This document shows positions 37,662 through 50,000 of a stretch of 64,000 nt of DNA, piece after piece; position 1 is the first letter of the stretch; each line of letters starts with the position of its first letter. The DNA comes from Flammula alnicola. Its lineage: Eukaryota; Basidiomycota; Agaricomycetes; Agaricales; Strophariaceae. The notes beneath the pieces were generated by a model, which had not been told where the DNA came from, did no database searches, and was given only the letters and a program-made list of their open reading frames with translations. The stretch is from positions 434,001 through 498,000 of the forward strand of contig JADNRV010000012.1 of NCBI GenBank assembly GCA_015499995.1. Direction: 5' to 3'. The translations under genes and the position numbers were made by a program.

Positions 37662-39695
37662 ATGGCGTCCACCCTCCCCCTGGGTTCTTCAGAACACGTA
37701 TACAGGAGGTATCTTTGGGAATGCTCCTCCTGGCGTGATATTTTCATCTATGTATGGACTCTCGTTAATCGCTTCCGTGCGCGAGGTGCTGAGTTGGCCT
37801 GGATGCAGAGTGTACGGATCATGTTGACCCAGACATACAAATACTATCAACGGTTCAAGAGGGACCCGTTTATGGTTAAGTTGGTGGTAAGCTCTATTGC
37901 TTTGTTCCTCTCTCTGAAAATCATCTCATCAATGAACCCAGGTCTTTGCTGTCTTGTATGTCAATTTCTTTTCACTCCATATTCAGGTAGTAACGACGTG
38001 GCATAGTCTGCTCAACACAGCTTCGGTGTTCTTCGTTGGACATGCCGCCTGGTAAGAAATTTGCTAACTTCTACATGATCGGGGAGACTGAGCCTGGACA
38101 GGTACTACCTTGTCACTACTGGTCCCGGAACCGTTCCGTCTGGTAAGAATTTACTGGTAGACATAAATTATTGGTGGCTACTGATAGCTATTTAGGAGTC
38201 TCAACGTAGAGTTGGCCCTCTCGGTAGGCATTTTATGCTGAAAATATGATTCTACGCTTTATCTGTTATCTAGATCATAATGTCCGGGTTATCAGAAACG
38301 TAAGAGCAGGATTTCTTGTTTCTCCTCATAAACTCATCTTCTTCGTAATGTAGGTTTCTGGCCTTCCGAGTATATCAACGTAGGCTCACTGTGAAACTCG
38401 ACCAATGACGCCTCTAATATCACCCTTACAGTTAGCGGACATAATTACTGGCTGACGGGCATTCTTGTAAGCGCGCGATCTTGTTGTACGTATACGCGAG
38501 ACTAAAGGCTGTATTTTATTTAGCTCGCGTTTGCGACTTTACATTTTGGTGGGTTCCTTCAGGAATCGATTTGGATTTACAATAAATGACATCAAACATG
38601 TATATAGGTAGCGGAGAAGGTGATTTATGTCCAAGACTTATCGATTTCGATGACTGATTAAACTCCTCTGAAGTGGCCGCCATCGAATTGTTGCTTCTCC
38701 GGAGCTTAGCTAATTTCCATAGCGTGAAGGTGTGTATTGCACTATATGCTATATATCTTCATCCCATTTGAATATTCACCATTTTCAAAGGTTCCAACTA
38801 TTCTTCGTCTCAGCAGTGCGGCTGTCTGCGATACAGCGATTGCCATCTCTTTGTCCTATTTCTTGCACAAGAAAAGGACTGGATTTAAGAGGTAGAGTGA
38901 TCGCATCGCCTTGCATTTCATTGTTCGCTACTGACTGTCCTTCAATCATACATAGGAGTGACGAAGCCATCAACCATCTCATCCTTTTCTCAATTAACTC
39001 TGGATTGCTCACAAGGTATGTCGTATGTCCCTTAATAGCAATCGAAGACTGACTGAATGCACCTGAAAGTGTTACCTCAATTGCTTCTTTGATCACGGTA
39101 TGTCCACATTTTAAAAAGCAAACTGGGAGTCTTCACATCTCTCCCTGATTTCCAGTACCTCGTCATTCCCAGAGCCTGGGTATACACAGCTCTCTGCTTC
39201 TTGATTAGTCGTCGTAGGTTTACCTCTTTTTTCCTCTGGGCAAATACTAAGCGACTTTATCCATAGTTTATGCAACCACATTCCTTTGTTCGTCAGTATA
39301 TTTTATTTGCTTTGAAAACCCTTGCCTTACCTTTTCTGTTAGCCTCAACTCTCGACAAATATTGATGCAGAACGTCCACGACGACGAGAAACATACCCCT
39401 TTCAAGATCACTCCGAAATTCCTCCCCAAGCGCTCAAACTGGTCTGTTCGTCGATCAGGAAGTGGTGGTAATGGTAATGTGCGTCTAAAGTTTTCTTTGC
39501 CGCTATTTGTCCTAACCTTCGGTTGGTGGGGAAGTCACCGACCCAGATTGACGTGTTTGTAGTTACGGAAACAGTGACAGACATTCCTCAGGCCATGGGC
39601 GCTGCCAAGGTAGGGTAAATGCTTTCTTCTCTTCATATTAAACTGAAGGTGGTGATATTTAGATTCGAAACTCCAATACCCATATGAAGGATTAA
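37662..39695 (+). CDS. DUF6534-type seven-transmembrane protein of agaricomycetes
   Basis: Member of the large, functionally unknown agaricomycete membrane family. Recognised blocks are IFGNAPPGVIFSSMYGLS, QTYKYYQRFKRDPFMVKLVV, VVTTWHSLLNTASVFF, GHAAWYYLVTT, SGHNYWLTGILLAFATLHFG and SYFLHKKRTGFKRSDEAINHLILFSINSGLLTS. The tail LNSRQILMQNVHDDEKHTPFKI leads to a disordered C-terminus. Many very small exons are separated by 45-70 bp introns. The 5' end is uncertain. MASTLPLGSSEHVY at 37662 is in a different frame from IFGNAPPG, so a short unrecognised 5' exon or tiny intron is required. The 3' end is either TAA at 39618 or, with one more intron, TAA at 39695 (IRNSNTHMKD). I chose the latter. Confidence 0.8.
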
Positions 39696-40284
39696 TGGAG
39701 AATCCTTCCACGAGCACTCTCGGAGGATCATCCTCTCGTAGCGAGTCGAATCATTGAATGGCTGGGTGACTCTGCCGTTTCTGTTTAGAATAAAGTTCTA
39801 CCTCTTATCCACCACTCTTCGATGCTGTAACAGGTTTCAATCACCCATCGTTCTACTTCCATTAAGTATATCAAATGGTCTCCAACGGATGCTCCACATG
39901 CAATATTTTATATTTTCTGTATTTGCTTGATTCGTATATCTATATAAATATATATCATGCTCCATATCGAGGAAGCTTGTATGATTATCCAGAAACCTAG
40001 ATCCTACTCGAGTACTAACTATACTCATAACGAAGGTTTATCAACGACGCGTTCAGTAGGCGCGTGCCATTTGCTATTTCGGGATATTTGTACAGGCATT
40101 TTCAGCACAGCCACATATTTCCAACTCCACCTCATCTCTCTAAAGCTCAAGCGCTCAAGACCAGCCCTGTAAAACGTGTATTCAAGTCTTAATCTTGATA
40201 TACCCATTTAATCATCACGAGCAGATATCCGTGTGATCTTTGTTGACCATCGCGGCTGGTTTTCTGCAGATAGTTTTCGATTTC
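39696..40284. other. Intergenic, AT-rich
   Basis: No coding region recognised. An AT-rich TATATAAATATATAT stretch lies near 39940-39957. It should include the acid phosphatase promoter. Confidence 0.4.
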
Positions 40285-42595
40285 ATGCGCCTGGGAAACA
40301 ACGCTTCGCAGTTCTTGTTCCTCTTTTCCTTATTTCCTCCTCAAATCTGCACGAATTTCGTCTCTGCGGGTATTCTTGGAGAAGATCAAAGCCCTTACGA
40401 CGCAGCCGACCTGGCGGAGATGCCTGATTGTGATATAAGCACAATGCCAGCGGGTGTGTCGAAGCGGGGAACAGCTGGAATCGATGCGAACACACCTGAC
40501 TACCGATACCCTCAAGCACCCCTCGATGTGGAAGGCTACCCAGTTGCTCCGGGTAATCTGCAGTTGGAGCAAGTGCATGTGTACGTGAGACATGGTGCGT
40601 ACATGAACCGTGATATCGTAGAAACCAATGACTCATTCATCTTTATGCGAGTTGTAGGAGAACGCACGCCAGTGGAGTCCGCCTAACAGGTCCACCTGCA
40701 TGTATACCTGAGTATTGGAATATGTGTACAACAGCTCGCCGATTCAGTGCAGCAGTATCGAGCATGCTGGGATATGCGCCTGAACATGTATCACATGTGG
40801 ACGAACACGATTACGCTCACGAAGAGACGCTTAATACTCGGAAGCTTGTCGAACGAAAGGATGGGACGCGCGTGGATGGCGAATGGTGAGTTTCGTCCTA
40901 CACCTTGCTTAATTGGATGCTATAAGTTGCTCCTATTGCCGCTTTTCTTCTCAGTTTGCTTGGAGAATTGACTGATCTTGGGAGACAGGTGTGGCTATCC
41001 TTCTCACGTTGTTACTATTCTTAATCTTTTATTTTATAGTCAACCTTCCACTTTGGGCAGAATCTGCGGAAGCTCTACATAGATCGGTTGGTCACCTCGA
41101 CGTACTTTACGGACGTTGATGTTGACCCGATGCAGATTGGGATTCCTTCCAGATGTTTTGACAGACAAAAATATGGTGTATTTCCGGTATGCATAACCCA
41201 CTTAGCCCACGTTCTTGAGCTGAACCCAATCCAAGGAGCACAAACGTACCACGCACAACAGAATCACTCCAACAGATTATACATGGGTTCTACCCTACAA
41301 ATAAATGCCATCCGTCTGCATTACCTCCCCTTCTATTAAGGTAGCAGCAAAGTTTCAGCGTCACCGATTGATCTTATTATCCTCTTTCAGAAACGGGAAA
41401 GATGAAAACCTAATACCTAATACATACGCTTGCAAACGCTTAGAGTTATTGGTGGTTAGCTTCGCCACAGGTATTTCGGCTCCCTCCTGTTCGTGTTATG
41501 AGTACCATGTCTTATGCTGCCCTTAATAGCTGCGGCGCAGGCATACAACCCAAGTTTGGAACTTCTGGACAAAAAGGTGTCCAAGTATCTGAACGGCGGC
41601 CCCATACGCGTCGACGGGAACCTAGAGCTTCTGGAGTCATGGATACAGTGCGTACATATGTCTGTGATACCATCGTGAAATCTTATTCTTATGGAATACT
41701 TCTCCAGATCCGAGCTGCTATTGCCCATGGGGTCAAAGTGCCTCCAGAATTCGAGGACAAGAGTATTGTAGATGTTATCGTGCGTTGTAGTATAATTCAA
41801 CTCTCCCTTCCGCTCATTTCAGCTGCTTCCAGGAACGCGCCGTTGTCAGCGAATGGTTTTCAGGCAGGTTTTTCGTTTACCACAAATTTAATGTAAACTT
41901 AACGCTGACGTCGCGTCTATTTCCTGAAGGATGTAAGACAACAATCTCGGGGGAACGAACCTGACACTGAGTACCGGGGCTGATCATCTCTGAATTTCTG
42001 CAGATAAAACAGAAGAAGTGCGCCGCCTGGGAATGGGGCCCCTCCTTTCCGACATGACGCGCAAGTTGCAACACAAAGTAGAATTGGGTCTTCTGACCCT
42101 TTGAAGGTTCTCATCCACAGCACACACGATACAGCGCTTGCAGCTATGGCTTCAACTTTTGATGTTTTTGATGAGAAGTAATTTGATTGGAAGAAACATG
42201 AATGCTCTCTTCACTGACCGACGTTGTATTATCGTAGGTGGCCCTCGTTTACCGCGTCGATAACGTTCGAGCTATTCAAGAAAGCCGATATTGAACCTCC
42301 ATCCGCCCTGCATCAAACGATTCTGTCCGCTTTCTCGCCACGACTTATCCAGAACATTGTCTGTTTCCACTTTTTTCTAGTTCTCTCCGCTTGTTACTTA
42401 CCCCCATCCAATTCTACCCTAGATGTTCGAATGCGTTACCAGAACAAGGACATGATCCTGCCTTTGTGCGTCCCGGAGGGTAATCATTTAAAAGGCCATC
42501 CGGAGTTTTGCACGTTTGCGGCGTTCAAAGCTAGGGTCGATGAGTTGACACCTAAGGATTGGGACACGGAATGCTCTCCTGCTGGTCGAGGATAA
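40285..42595 (+). CDS. Histidine acid phosphatase (branch 2; ACP6/PXYLP1-like)
   Basis: Histidine phosphatase that works through a phosphohistidine intermediate. The first exon reads MRLGNNASQFLFLFSLF, a hydrophobic start that may be a signal or anchor. Then come the YRYPQAPLDVEGYPVAPGNLQLEQVHVYVRHG stretch and, across an intron, ERTPV. The catalytic RHGxRxP motif is thus split by an intron at 40592-40653. Later blocks are VRLTGPPACIPEYWNMC, the ATARRFSAA-like region, LGYLPDVL, AAQAYNPSLELLDKKVSKYLNGGPIRVDGN and RRLGMGPLLSDMTRKLQHK. The proton-donor HD motif is in HSTHDTALAAMASTFDVFD. The C-terminus has DVRMRYQNKDMILPLC and GHPEFCTFAAFKARVDELTPKDWDTEC. Cysteine-rich ends suggest a secretory protein. 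The physiological substrate is unknown. Exon edges are approximate. Confidence 0.88.
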
Positions 42596-43294
42596 GGGTT
42601 AAGATAAGGGTTTTTGGGCATCTTACATGGTACTATACCCTGCATACTTAGACACATGGATTTATTCTTTGTTTAATTCGGTGTGCTCACGGCTGTTAGC
42701 GTCGCACGCGCGCGTCTGGCTTCATTGGCGCATTGACCATTTCGACTGTGCGCTCATCAAGTGCTCGCACGCGTTTGTCCAGCTAAGGCCTTCAAAAACA
42801 TGGCTGATTACAGTGCTAATAATACCCCGTTTCCCATTTTATTCTCCAGTCTTCCGCATTTAAATAAGTCTGCAACTCCAAGGAAGACGAAGGCGTCCGT
42901 CTGGACAACCAAGGCATCGATGAACGTGGCTATCCGAGTCGTAGAATTGCCGCCTCACAGAATAAAGACCCGTACGTATTACTGGAGTATTTTGGGGGAG
43001 TCGTTTCACATGTGAATCTTCCTCCGTATCCGCGGTGTGCGATGCGCCCTGAGCCTGAACACCCATGAACACCTTTTTTTCCTTTCTCTCTGACCCCAAT
43101 TCCTGGGTCTGCGCTCATGTTTGGTATTCTGAATCTTTTAATCCCACAGATTCGCTTCTAACAGCTTCTATCTAACTGTTTGTCGTAATTATGTTTGTCG
43201 AATTCCGTCAAGGATAACGCGATAACGAGTGGCATGTAACTGGTATTCACAACCAACTTCGCCGTTAATAGGTAAAATAGTGGCAGTATCTTGA
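42596..43294. other. Intergenic flank left of the transposon nest
   Basis: About 700 bp between the acid phosphatase stop and the left target duplication of the hAT element. No gene recognised. Confidence 0.5.
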
Positions 43295-43302
43295 TATTTA
43301 AA
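43295..43302. repeat. Left target-site duplication of element A (TATTTAAA)
   Basis: Eight bases identical to 53987-53994, directly abutting the left TIR. Confidence 0.92.
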
Positions 43303-43425
43303 TAAGGCTCCAACCATATACTATAGGTATAGACGAAATTAATTATATATACAGATATGGTATATTAGTGTATAATAACTGTATATATATGAAAATATGG
43401 TTAAAATATAGGGTTGTTGCTAGGC

Positions 43426-46400
43426 CTACGTTGAACCGTGCTTTTTTCGTGCTACAACTGGCGCGTTCACCGAGAAAAGGCCACTCCTAATCCAAACCTT
43501 CGACAGCAGTGCTTCCGTGACCGTGTCAGCCTTCAACGAGCTCCTCAAGTCACTACAAATGTGCCGAGACTTCGAAAATGTGCGCTCCACTGATACACTG
43601 GTGGCTGGTATTGCCAAAAAGTCACGGGCCATACGTGAGAGGGTAGGAAATGCGGCGCCGTGAATCTGGTACAATAAAGAGGTGTGAGTAAAGATAGAGA
43701 TCGTGTTGCACAGCTCGAGGCTTACCTTCCACCATGCCAAAGGATCAAGAATCTCTCCTCGGCCACCTTCAAATGCCAAGTATCGACGCAACTCTTCTTT
43801 AAAAAGATCACCCGGTGTCGTTGTCGATGGCACTGCGGAATATTCGAACTCGCAGATACTTGCAAGCCATCCACTATTCGAGGCTTCGGCGGTTGATGGG
43901 GTTGGCGGTTCAGGGTCTGAAGGCGGTGGTGGTTGATTTTCGTGGTACGTCTGTGCGACGTGGGTGAAGAGAGTTTCGGCTCTCAAAACCGCTTCTTTTT
44001 GGACTTTTTTCAGGTCGTCGCCCTTTAACGTTGGCGTGGGTCGAACTGTATTTTTGAACCATTCGGCTCGCATATACGGATGCAAAACTGGATAGGCATG
44101 GTGTCAGAGAAATGCGGCAAGAGGTAAGAATTGAGACACACCTGTTCCAATAGCATAGAACTGATTTCCATCAGCAATCTTCTTGTACTTGATCAGTTTC
44201 TCATACGCCGTGGCGGCACCATTGCGGATGAGCTCGGGGGCTGACAGGTTATATTTTGTAGCTTGAAGATGGCGATCTATGTTCTCGTAGACGGGGAGGA
44301 CGAAAGGAATGGTCGGGCGCGATGACATAGACATTTGCGCTGTTGCATGGGTGAAAACCTATGTGACACATGATGAGAATAAACAGGGACATATCGATGA
44401 GTTGAATGGCGCATACCTCGAGAACGTCCGCAATCTGTCCAAGGAGTTTCCAGTCTGCAGAACTTAGTGTTGCACTGCGTAGTTCCTCTGTATTGAAGAC
44501 CCAAGTATCAATCACCTTCAACGACAATTAAAGCATGAATGAGAATATTTATTCTGGGGAAAAAGAAAACCCACTGGTTTCAGTAACTCGCCACGCCGTA
44601 TCATGGCATGGGTGTAGTTCCAGCGAGTCTTCACATCACGCACTACCATGAGTTTGGAGCGGCGGTCATTTACTTCGTACTTGGCTCGGGCAATTTTGCG
44701 GAACTGGAGCCTACGCTGTGGAGATGACACAATTTTGGTTGTTATAAATCGTAGCTAAATAGTTATCAGCTCAATGAAAAAGGGCAATAGCAAGGGTAAC
44801 GTACTCTTTGGATTGCACTCTGGCCTCCGATAGCCTCCATCTCATCATCATCTAATTTGTCGAAGTCGAGATCCATTGCATCGCCGCCAGGAGAGACTTC
44901 CTCGATCTCCTCGATCTCCTCATTCTCTAAGGCTATTTGATCTGGGTCAAGGTCCACGTCGTAATGAATGGGAAGATCTTTCATGAGTTCATAGTAATCA
45001 GTTTCTGGAGTAGGAACTGCAGCCTCGTCGATGGCGGCAAGAAAAGCCTGCACAATAAGATTAATAACGTGGGCAATGCAGCGGATATGCATATCAGGTG
45101 TAAAGGGAATGCCATAGCGTGCAAGGATGCAACGACCGGCCGTCTTGACAATAACTTCGTTGACTGTTGCATTGTCAGTCGTAAGGCTAATGAAGTAAAG
45201 GTTTCGCAGCGGTAAGAGAATGGATCATGATTACGTGTGTGTGACTCATCTTGTCTAGCCCACCACGCTTTCTCGCACCATTTACAAAAGCGAAACCTCC
45301 TTGTACACCACCATGTTCCTTGTCTTCGAGCGGCTTAAAATCCACGACACGTTCAATCAGATTCCAGTCATCATCAATAAAGGACCCAATGGTGCATGCA
45401 AATGTGTAGACCATTTGCTTTGTCGTCCAGGTGTCAGTCGAGTACGCAATTTTGGACTTGACCGCCTTGAAAACATGTAATGTGAGTTAGAGAGTTCCCG
45501 GCCATTTTAATAAAATTTCTTACCGCAAATTCACGCACTACCTTTGTATGCAGCTCTGCAAAGATATGGGTTAGCTGATTACGGACTGTTGTGTCAGACG
45601 GCAGCATGAATTTGATTTTGAGGTAGCGGAATAGAATATCAAGGGAGGGAGCTTCTCCGGTGGTCCATGGTAAGCTTTCATCGAGAATCCATGCAGAGAA
45701 GAGCCGTAAAAATCCCTTCTGATTTGCTTCAATTGCGGGATTCAGGTCGCCTGCTTTCAAGTACTCAGCCATTAGCTCAGCACTCCTCTTGAGGTTCATC
45801 TGGTCGGCCTTTGGATCATCGCCTTCATGCGCTGTATTCTCGTCAACATTTCGTTTCTTGCACTCCATATTGTGGGTGGCAAGGTTGTTGAGCTTCGGGA
45901 GGACAGGCTCATCATCAAATGTGATATCCTTTCCCTGAACGGTACGGTGAAAGGTACGAGTCCTTTTAGTGAAAAATTAGCATGGTCCTTAACTCTTCGC
46001 ATTGGCGTAGCTAACAAGGACTTACGCAGAGCAAAATTTGCATTTAAATTCCCATCGCTTCGCTCCACTTTTATCTGTGGTCGGGGTAGGGTCGTGATAG
46101 GACTGCATACTTGCGTTTGCCGGTCCACGTCGTCCATATTTTGCACTTTCACTTTCCTGCACAGACCGGAGAGCAGACTGTCCATCGGACTCGCTTCCAG
46201 AGTCCACGTTGTAAACAGGCGCTGTACTTCTATTTGATTTCTTCACACTTTTGGCAGACGGCTTTGCCTTTGTAGAATTGGCCTTTGCCCGGTGCTGCTC
46301 CTCTTCAGAACGAGCTTTCTTTGTTTTCTTTCGCTCAGCCTGCAAGTAGATTTGTTTGCTATGTTATGCAGTGCCAGAATATGAATACTAACGCACCAAA

Positions 46401-46862
46401 TTTATGCTCTGCTCAGTTTCGTCCAATATCTCATCGCCGCCACTGTCATAGACTGCAGTTGGTGATCCTGGTTCACGGCGAGCTCGCTTAGGGGGCGCAT
46501 ACTCTGGATCGTCGTCATCATTCACATCTTCAACGGTTGGCTGCTGTTGCTTTCTTTTCTGCGCTGCTGATACCTTCGACTTTGCTCCAGATTTTTCCGC
46601 GGGGGTCTTAGACTTTGCCGCACTACTCCCTATATTTAGTATTTTTAGAAAATGTTGATACATGAGTCAACACATACATAAGGTATTTAATTTCATTGAC
46701 AATCCATTCAACCTTCAATAAGGCTGGTTCCCACATAAGGAACCCGATGTCGGTCGCTTCTTTGATGTATAACACCACAAGATCCATCCCGAATTGGCCA
46801 CGTTTGATATGTAGGAGACGGCCGTCTTCACCACGGACGTCTTCACCGAATAAGATATCCAT
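43426..46862 (-). pseudogene. hAT transposase, 3' part of the gene split by element B
   Basis: Continues directly from the N-terminal exon at 53472-53640. The first codons here are MDILFGEDVRGEDGRLLHIKRGQFGMD. Next are a basic, disordered linker and a BED-like zinc finger (CKFC, then after an intron THNMEC). The hAT RNase H fold shows the first catalytic Asp in STDTWTTKQ and the second in LTTDNATVNE. The third (Glu) is in the dimerisation region SVSVERTFSKSRHICSDLRSSL. Other blocks are HIRCIAHVINLIV and DVKTRWNYTHAM. The protein ends RKKHGST at 43426, 123 bp from the left TIR. About ten introns. The splice from DKMSHTH to LTTDNA near 45190-45237 does not keep phase with any GT-AG pair I can find, so a frameshift may also be present. 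It cannot make full-length protein while B is in place. Confidence 0.85.
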
Positions 46863-46870
46863 GCGTCGGT
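46863..46870. repeat. Left target-site duplication of element B (GCGTCGGT)
   Basis: Eight bases identical to 53464-53471, directly abutting CAAGGGGGTACCG. In the hAT gene these bases encode part of N-R-R. Confidence 0.92.
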
Positions 46871-47003
46871 CAAGGGGGTACCGAAACCTTAGATATTACC
46901 TGACGTCGACAAAATATTTAAGGACCTGGCGGATGACCCACCCTCCATCGTAAGCATTACATAACGATCAATATGTCCTAATATAGTATATACGATCAAT
47001 TTA

Positions 47004-50000
47004 TCATCCAAGGCGGCGCACGCGCTTGGCCGCACGCCCCGCACCATCGGAAATGCATGTTTCGCACATCCAGCCCCTCGGCGCAATATCCAAACCAACA
47101 CATTCGAGATGATACTATCCATAGTTAACAAGAAATGTTATGAAAAAAATTAATAAACGGTACGTACCCATTTTGTAACACACTTTGTGTTTTTACATTG
47201 AACTGTTCCTCCATCAGGATGTACCTCTGCGTCTTTATCGCATGTACACTTCTTAAGCTCGGCAAGGTTGAATCGAGAATGAAGGGTCCTTCTCTGTGGT
47301 CGACCAGATGGTCCGAGGATGGGGACTTGTGGCAGCTCCAAGGCCATGGGAGCGTCAAGATCATGTGGGAAAGGCACGCGAGAATCCAAAATGGATGCTG
47401 CCGTTGCTTGTGCTGAGGGCGATGGCGCAGCGCCAGCGTCCAGAGCAGTGTTCTCAATGGGTGGGAGGACCTGGTTGAGTGGTTGTTCATCACCGTTATA
47501 ATACATGTCTAAAATAGACTTTAATTAGGATAGTAGATTAGTTAAAATGAGAAAATGGTACCGTCGTCATCATCATGGGGCGCCGGCGTGGCTGAACCAC
47601 TATCCTGATGTTCTGGTGCAGCTGATGTATCTGTCTAGACGATAGTAAATGAATTAGTGCGAATGCAAGATAACTGAAGATATTATTACCTCGGGTTCTT
47701 GAGCATCATTTCCATCCGACTCATTACTGTTCTGGTCAGAGTCTGAGACATGCTCGTCATCCTCATCAGCTTCGACCTCGGCTGTTGATGTCGCCAGCGC
47801 CACAGTCGAAGTATGCGCTTCCGAAATCACTATCTTCTTTGCTTCCTTCGCCTTTCCAGGCCGGCGCACAACAGTGTTGCGCCGGTCCCTCCAGAAGGAC
47901 ATCATCTGAGTGGTTTCAAACTTTGTAAGCTCCCAAAGTGGGGCATAGCGAGCGAGCGATGCGGATGGATGTTTCGATAGGATGTGGGATCGGAGGTTGT
48001 ACTTCCACACGGCTGGAGACTGCTTATCCGGGCAGATAGGACATGTCACAGGGACATTTGAGCAGGGAGATGTCGAAGTGGACTCCGCGGCAACTGTATA
48101 ACGAAAGACCTGCCAGTTTCCGCATCCCGAAGAGCGGTGTGTATTTACCTTCGTCTTTCCGCCAGCGCCACGTGCAAGGAATATCCGACAGTGCGAGGAC
48201 GAGCGAAGGCAGAGCCCGCACGGCTCGTCTTCTCGGGTGATGTTCGGGTCGAAAAGGACATGGGCGCCTATATGTTCGAGTGCTCGTTGACCAACTTTGG
48301 TGCCAAACTCGAAGCTGGGAGAGCAGAGCGAGCAGCTGTTGGTTGTGCCCTCGATGTTGTCGAGCTCCGAGGTGGCTGAACGGCAGGAGAAGCAGGATTT
48401 CCCTGTGAGTCATATAAATAAGTATCAGTAACAATAAGGTTGCAAAATCGTACCAGTATGTTCGCGGTATGGAAAATTGTCCGTGTGAGGGATGCGCGCA
48501 AGCTCCTTGATGTTATTACTTGTTAACTGGCCAAGAATCATCGCCGCTAAGCCCACGAGGAAGGTCCCTTGGAATAGATAGAACATTTGACCTATTCCTC
48601 GCGACACAAACTCCGGATCCATTGCTTGGATATACTTCCCTGGGACATGTAGCGTGAGCTCCTTGATTCGATACGAGCGCCAGTCATTCTGAAGAGAAAT
48701 ATCATCGTCGGAAGTAGAGGGACGTAGACCAAGAACCTGAATTGAGACGGTTATTTTCTCGAGCTCGTAAAGGTCTGCTTGTGGGACTGCGGTAATGGCG
48801 CTGTCGGAATTTATCTTGATGCCATTGACCTCGCCAATACAAAGGAAGAGGTGATCTTGACATCTGACAACCGTGGCGACAGGGTCTTGAATTACGAGCA
48901 AGGGTTGACTGACACTTGAAGGTGTGGTGCCATACGCGCTTGAGAGTGGCGTGGAGCCAGCATAGCGTTCCACTTCTTGAACGCGCTTCAATCGATCAGT
49001 TGAGCTGGGGCCATCCTTTCCCAGCCGTTTTGAATACAGCGAGAGAGCGCGAGACTTGAGCATGCGCGTGCCTTCAAATTCAATGTGGCGGTCGAATTTA
49101 CGGCCAGAGTCTGCGGTCTGGGATAGTACGGTGTCACCATGATCCTGCTCAACAAATGAGTCTTCGATTTCCACTCGGTTGTCGTCCAGCTCATCAGAGA
49201 TAGCAGAAGGCCGGTGTGGCCGACTGATTTCCTCAAGATCGAGGCTGTCATCCTCTCCTGCTTCCTCGGGCGTCAGACGAAACAGAAGCTTTCCGCGTGG
49301 TGCAAGAATATGGTGACTTCCCTTTTGTTCCAACGCCTCCAGAATCGGAGCCGCAAATGAGCAATCTTTCTCAACAAGATGACGGCCACGTCTCCACGCT
49401 GTCAGGAGTGTTACATTCTTGACATATACATCGCCCTTCCACGAGGCCGGCTTGATATGATCCACAGTGTCGGGCAGTGTTTCAGATGAGCGTGTGATGG
49501 CAGGGAGCTTCAGCCGTCGAGGCGCGCGGTCCCACTGTGGGTATTTGGCCAGGATATTCGATACTTGGGTGGTTCCCGTAAGGCGAGATGCTAGCTGATA
49601 AATATCGAGGTTTGAGTCGTTCCCGACCATGGTACGCAAGATCCCAAAGAGCTCTTCAAGACGATCAGTCCCTAACAGAATGACAAAGAATTTGCCATTG
49701 GGGTCGTCGATCTTTGCTTTGGCGACACAAAAGAACACGTTCTTGATCATAATGGCGAGGTCTTGATAAAGGAGAGTCGGCATGAAATCCTTGCCATTGT
49801 CATAGTAAAGAACAAGCGCCAAATGAGCCGCGGCACTCAGGTGCTCAAGCTGCTCACTCAATGAGAGCTCGGTGCACAGGTAAGGGAAGATTATGTGATA
49901 GAGAAGTTTTCCCAGAGTGCAGAGTGCATGTCGAGCCGCGAGAAAAGAGGGATTAGAGTGGGTGGAGAGCATGGGAAGGGTCCAAATATCCTTCAGCAAG

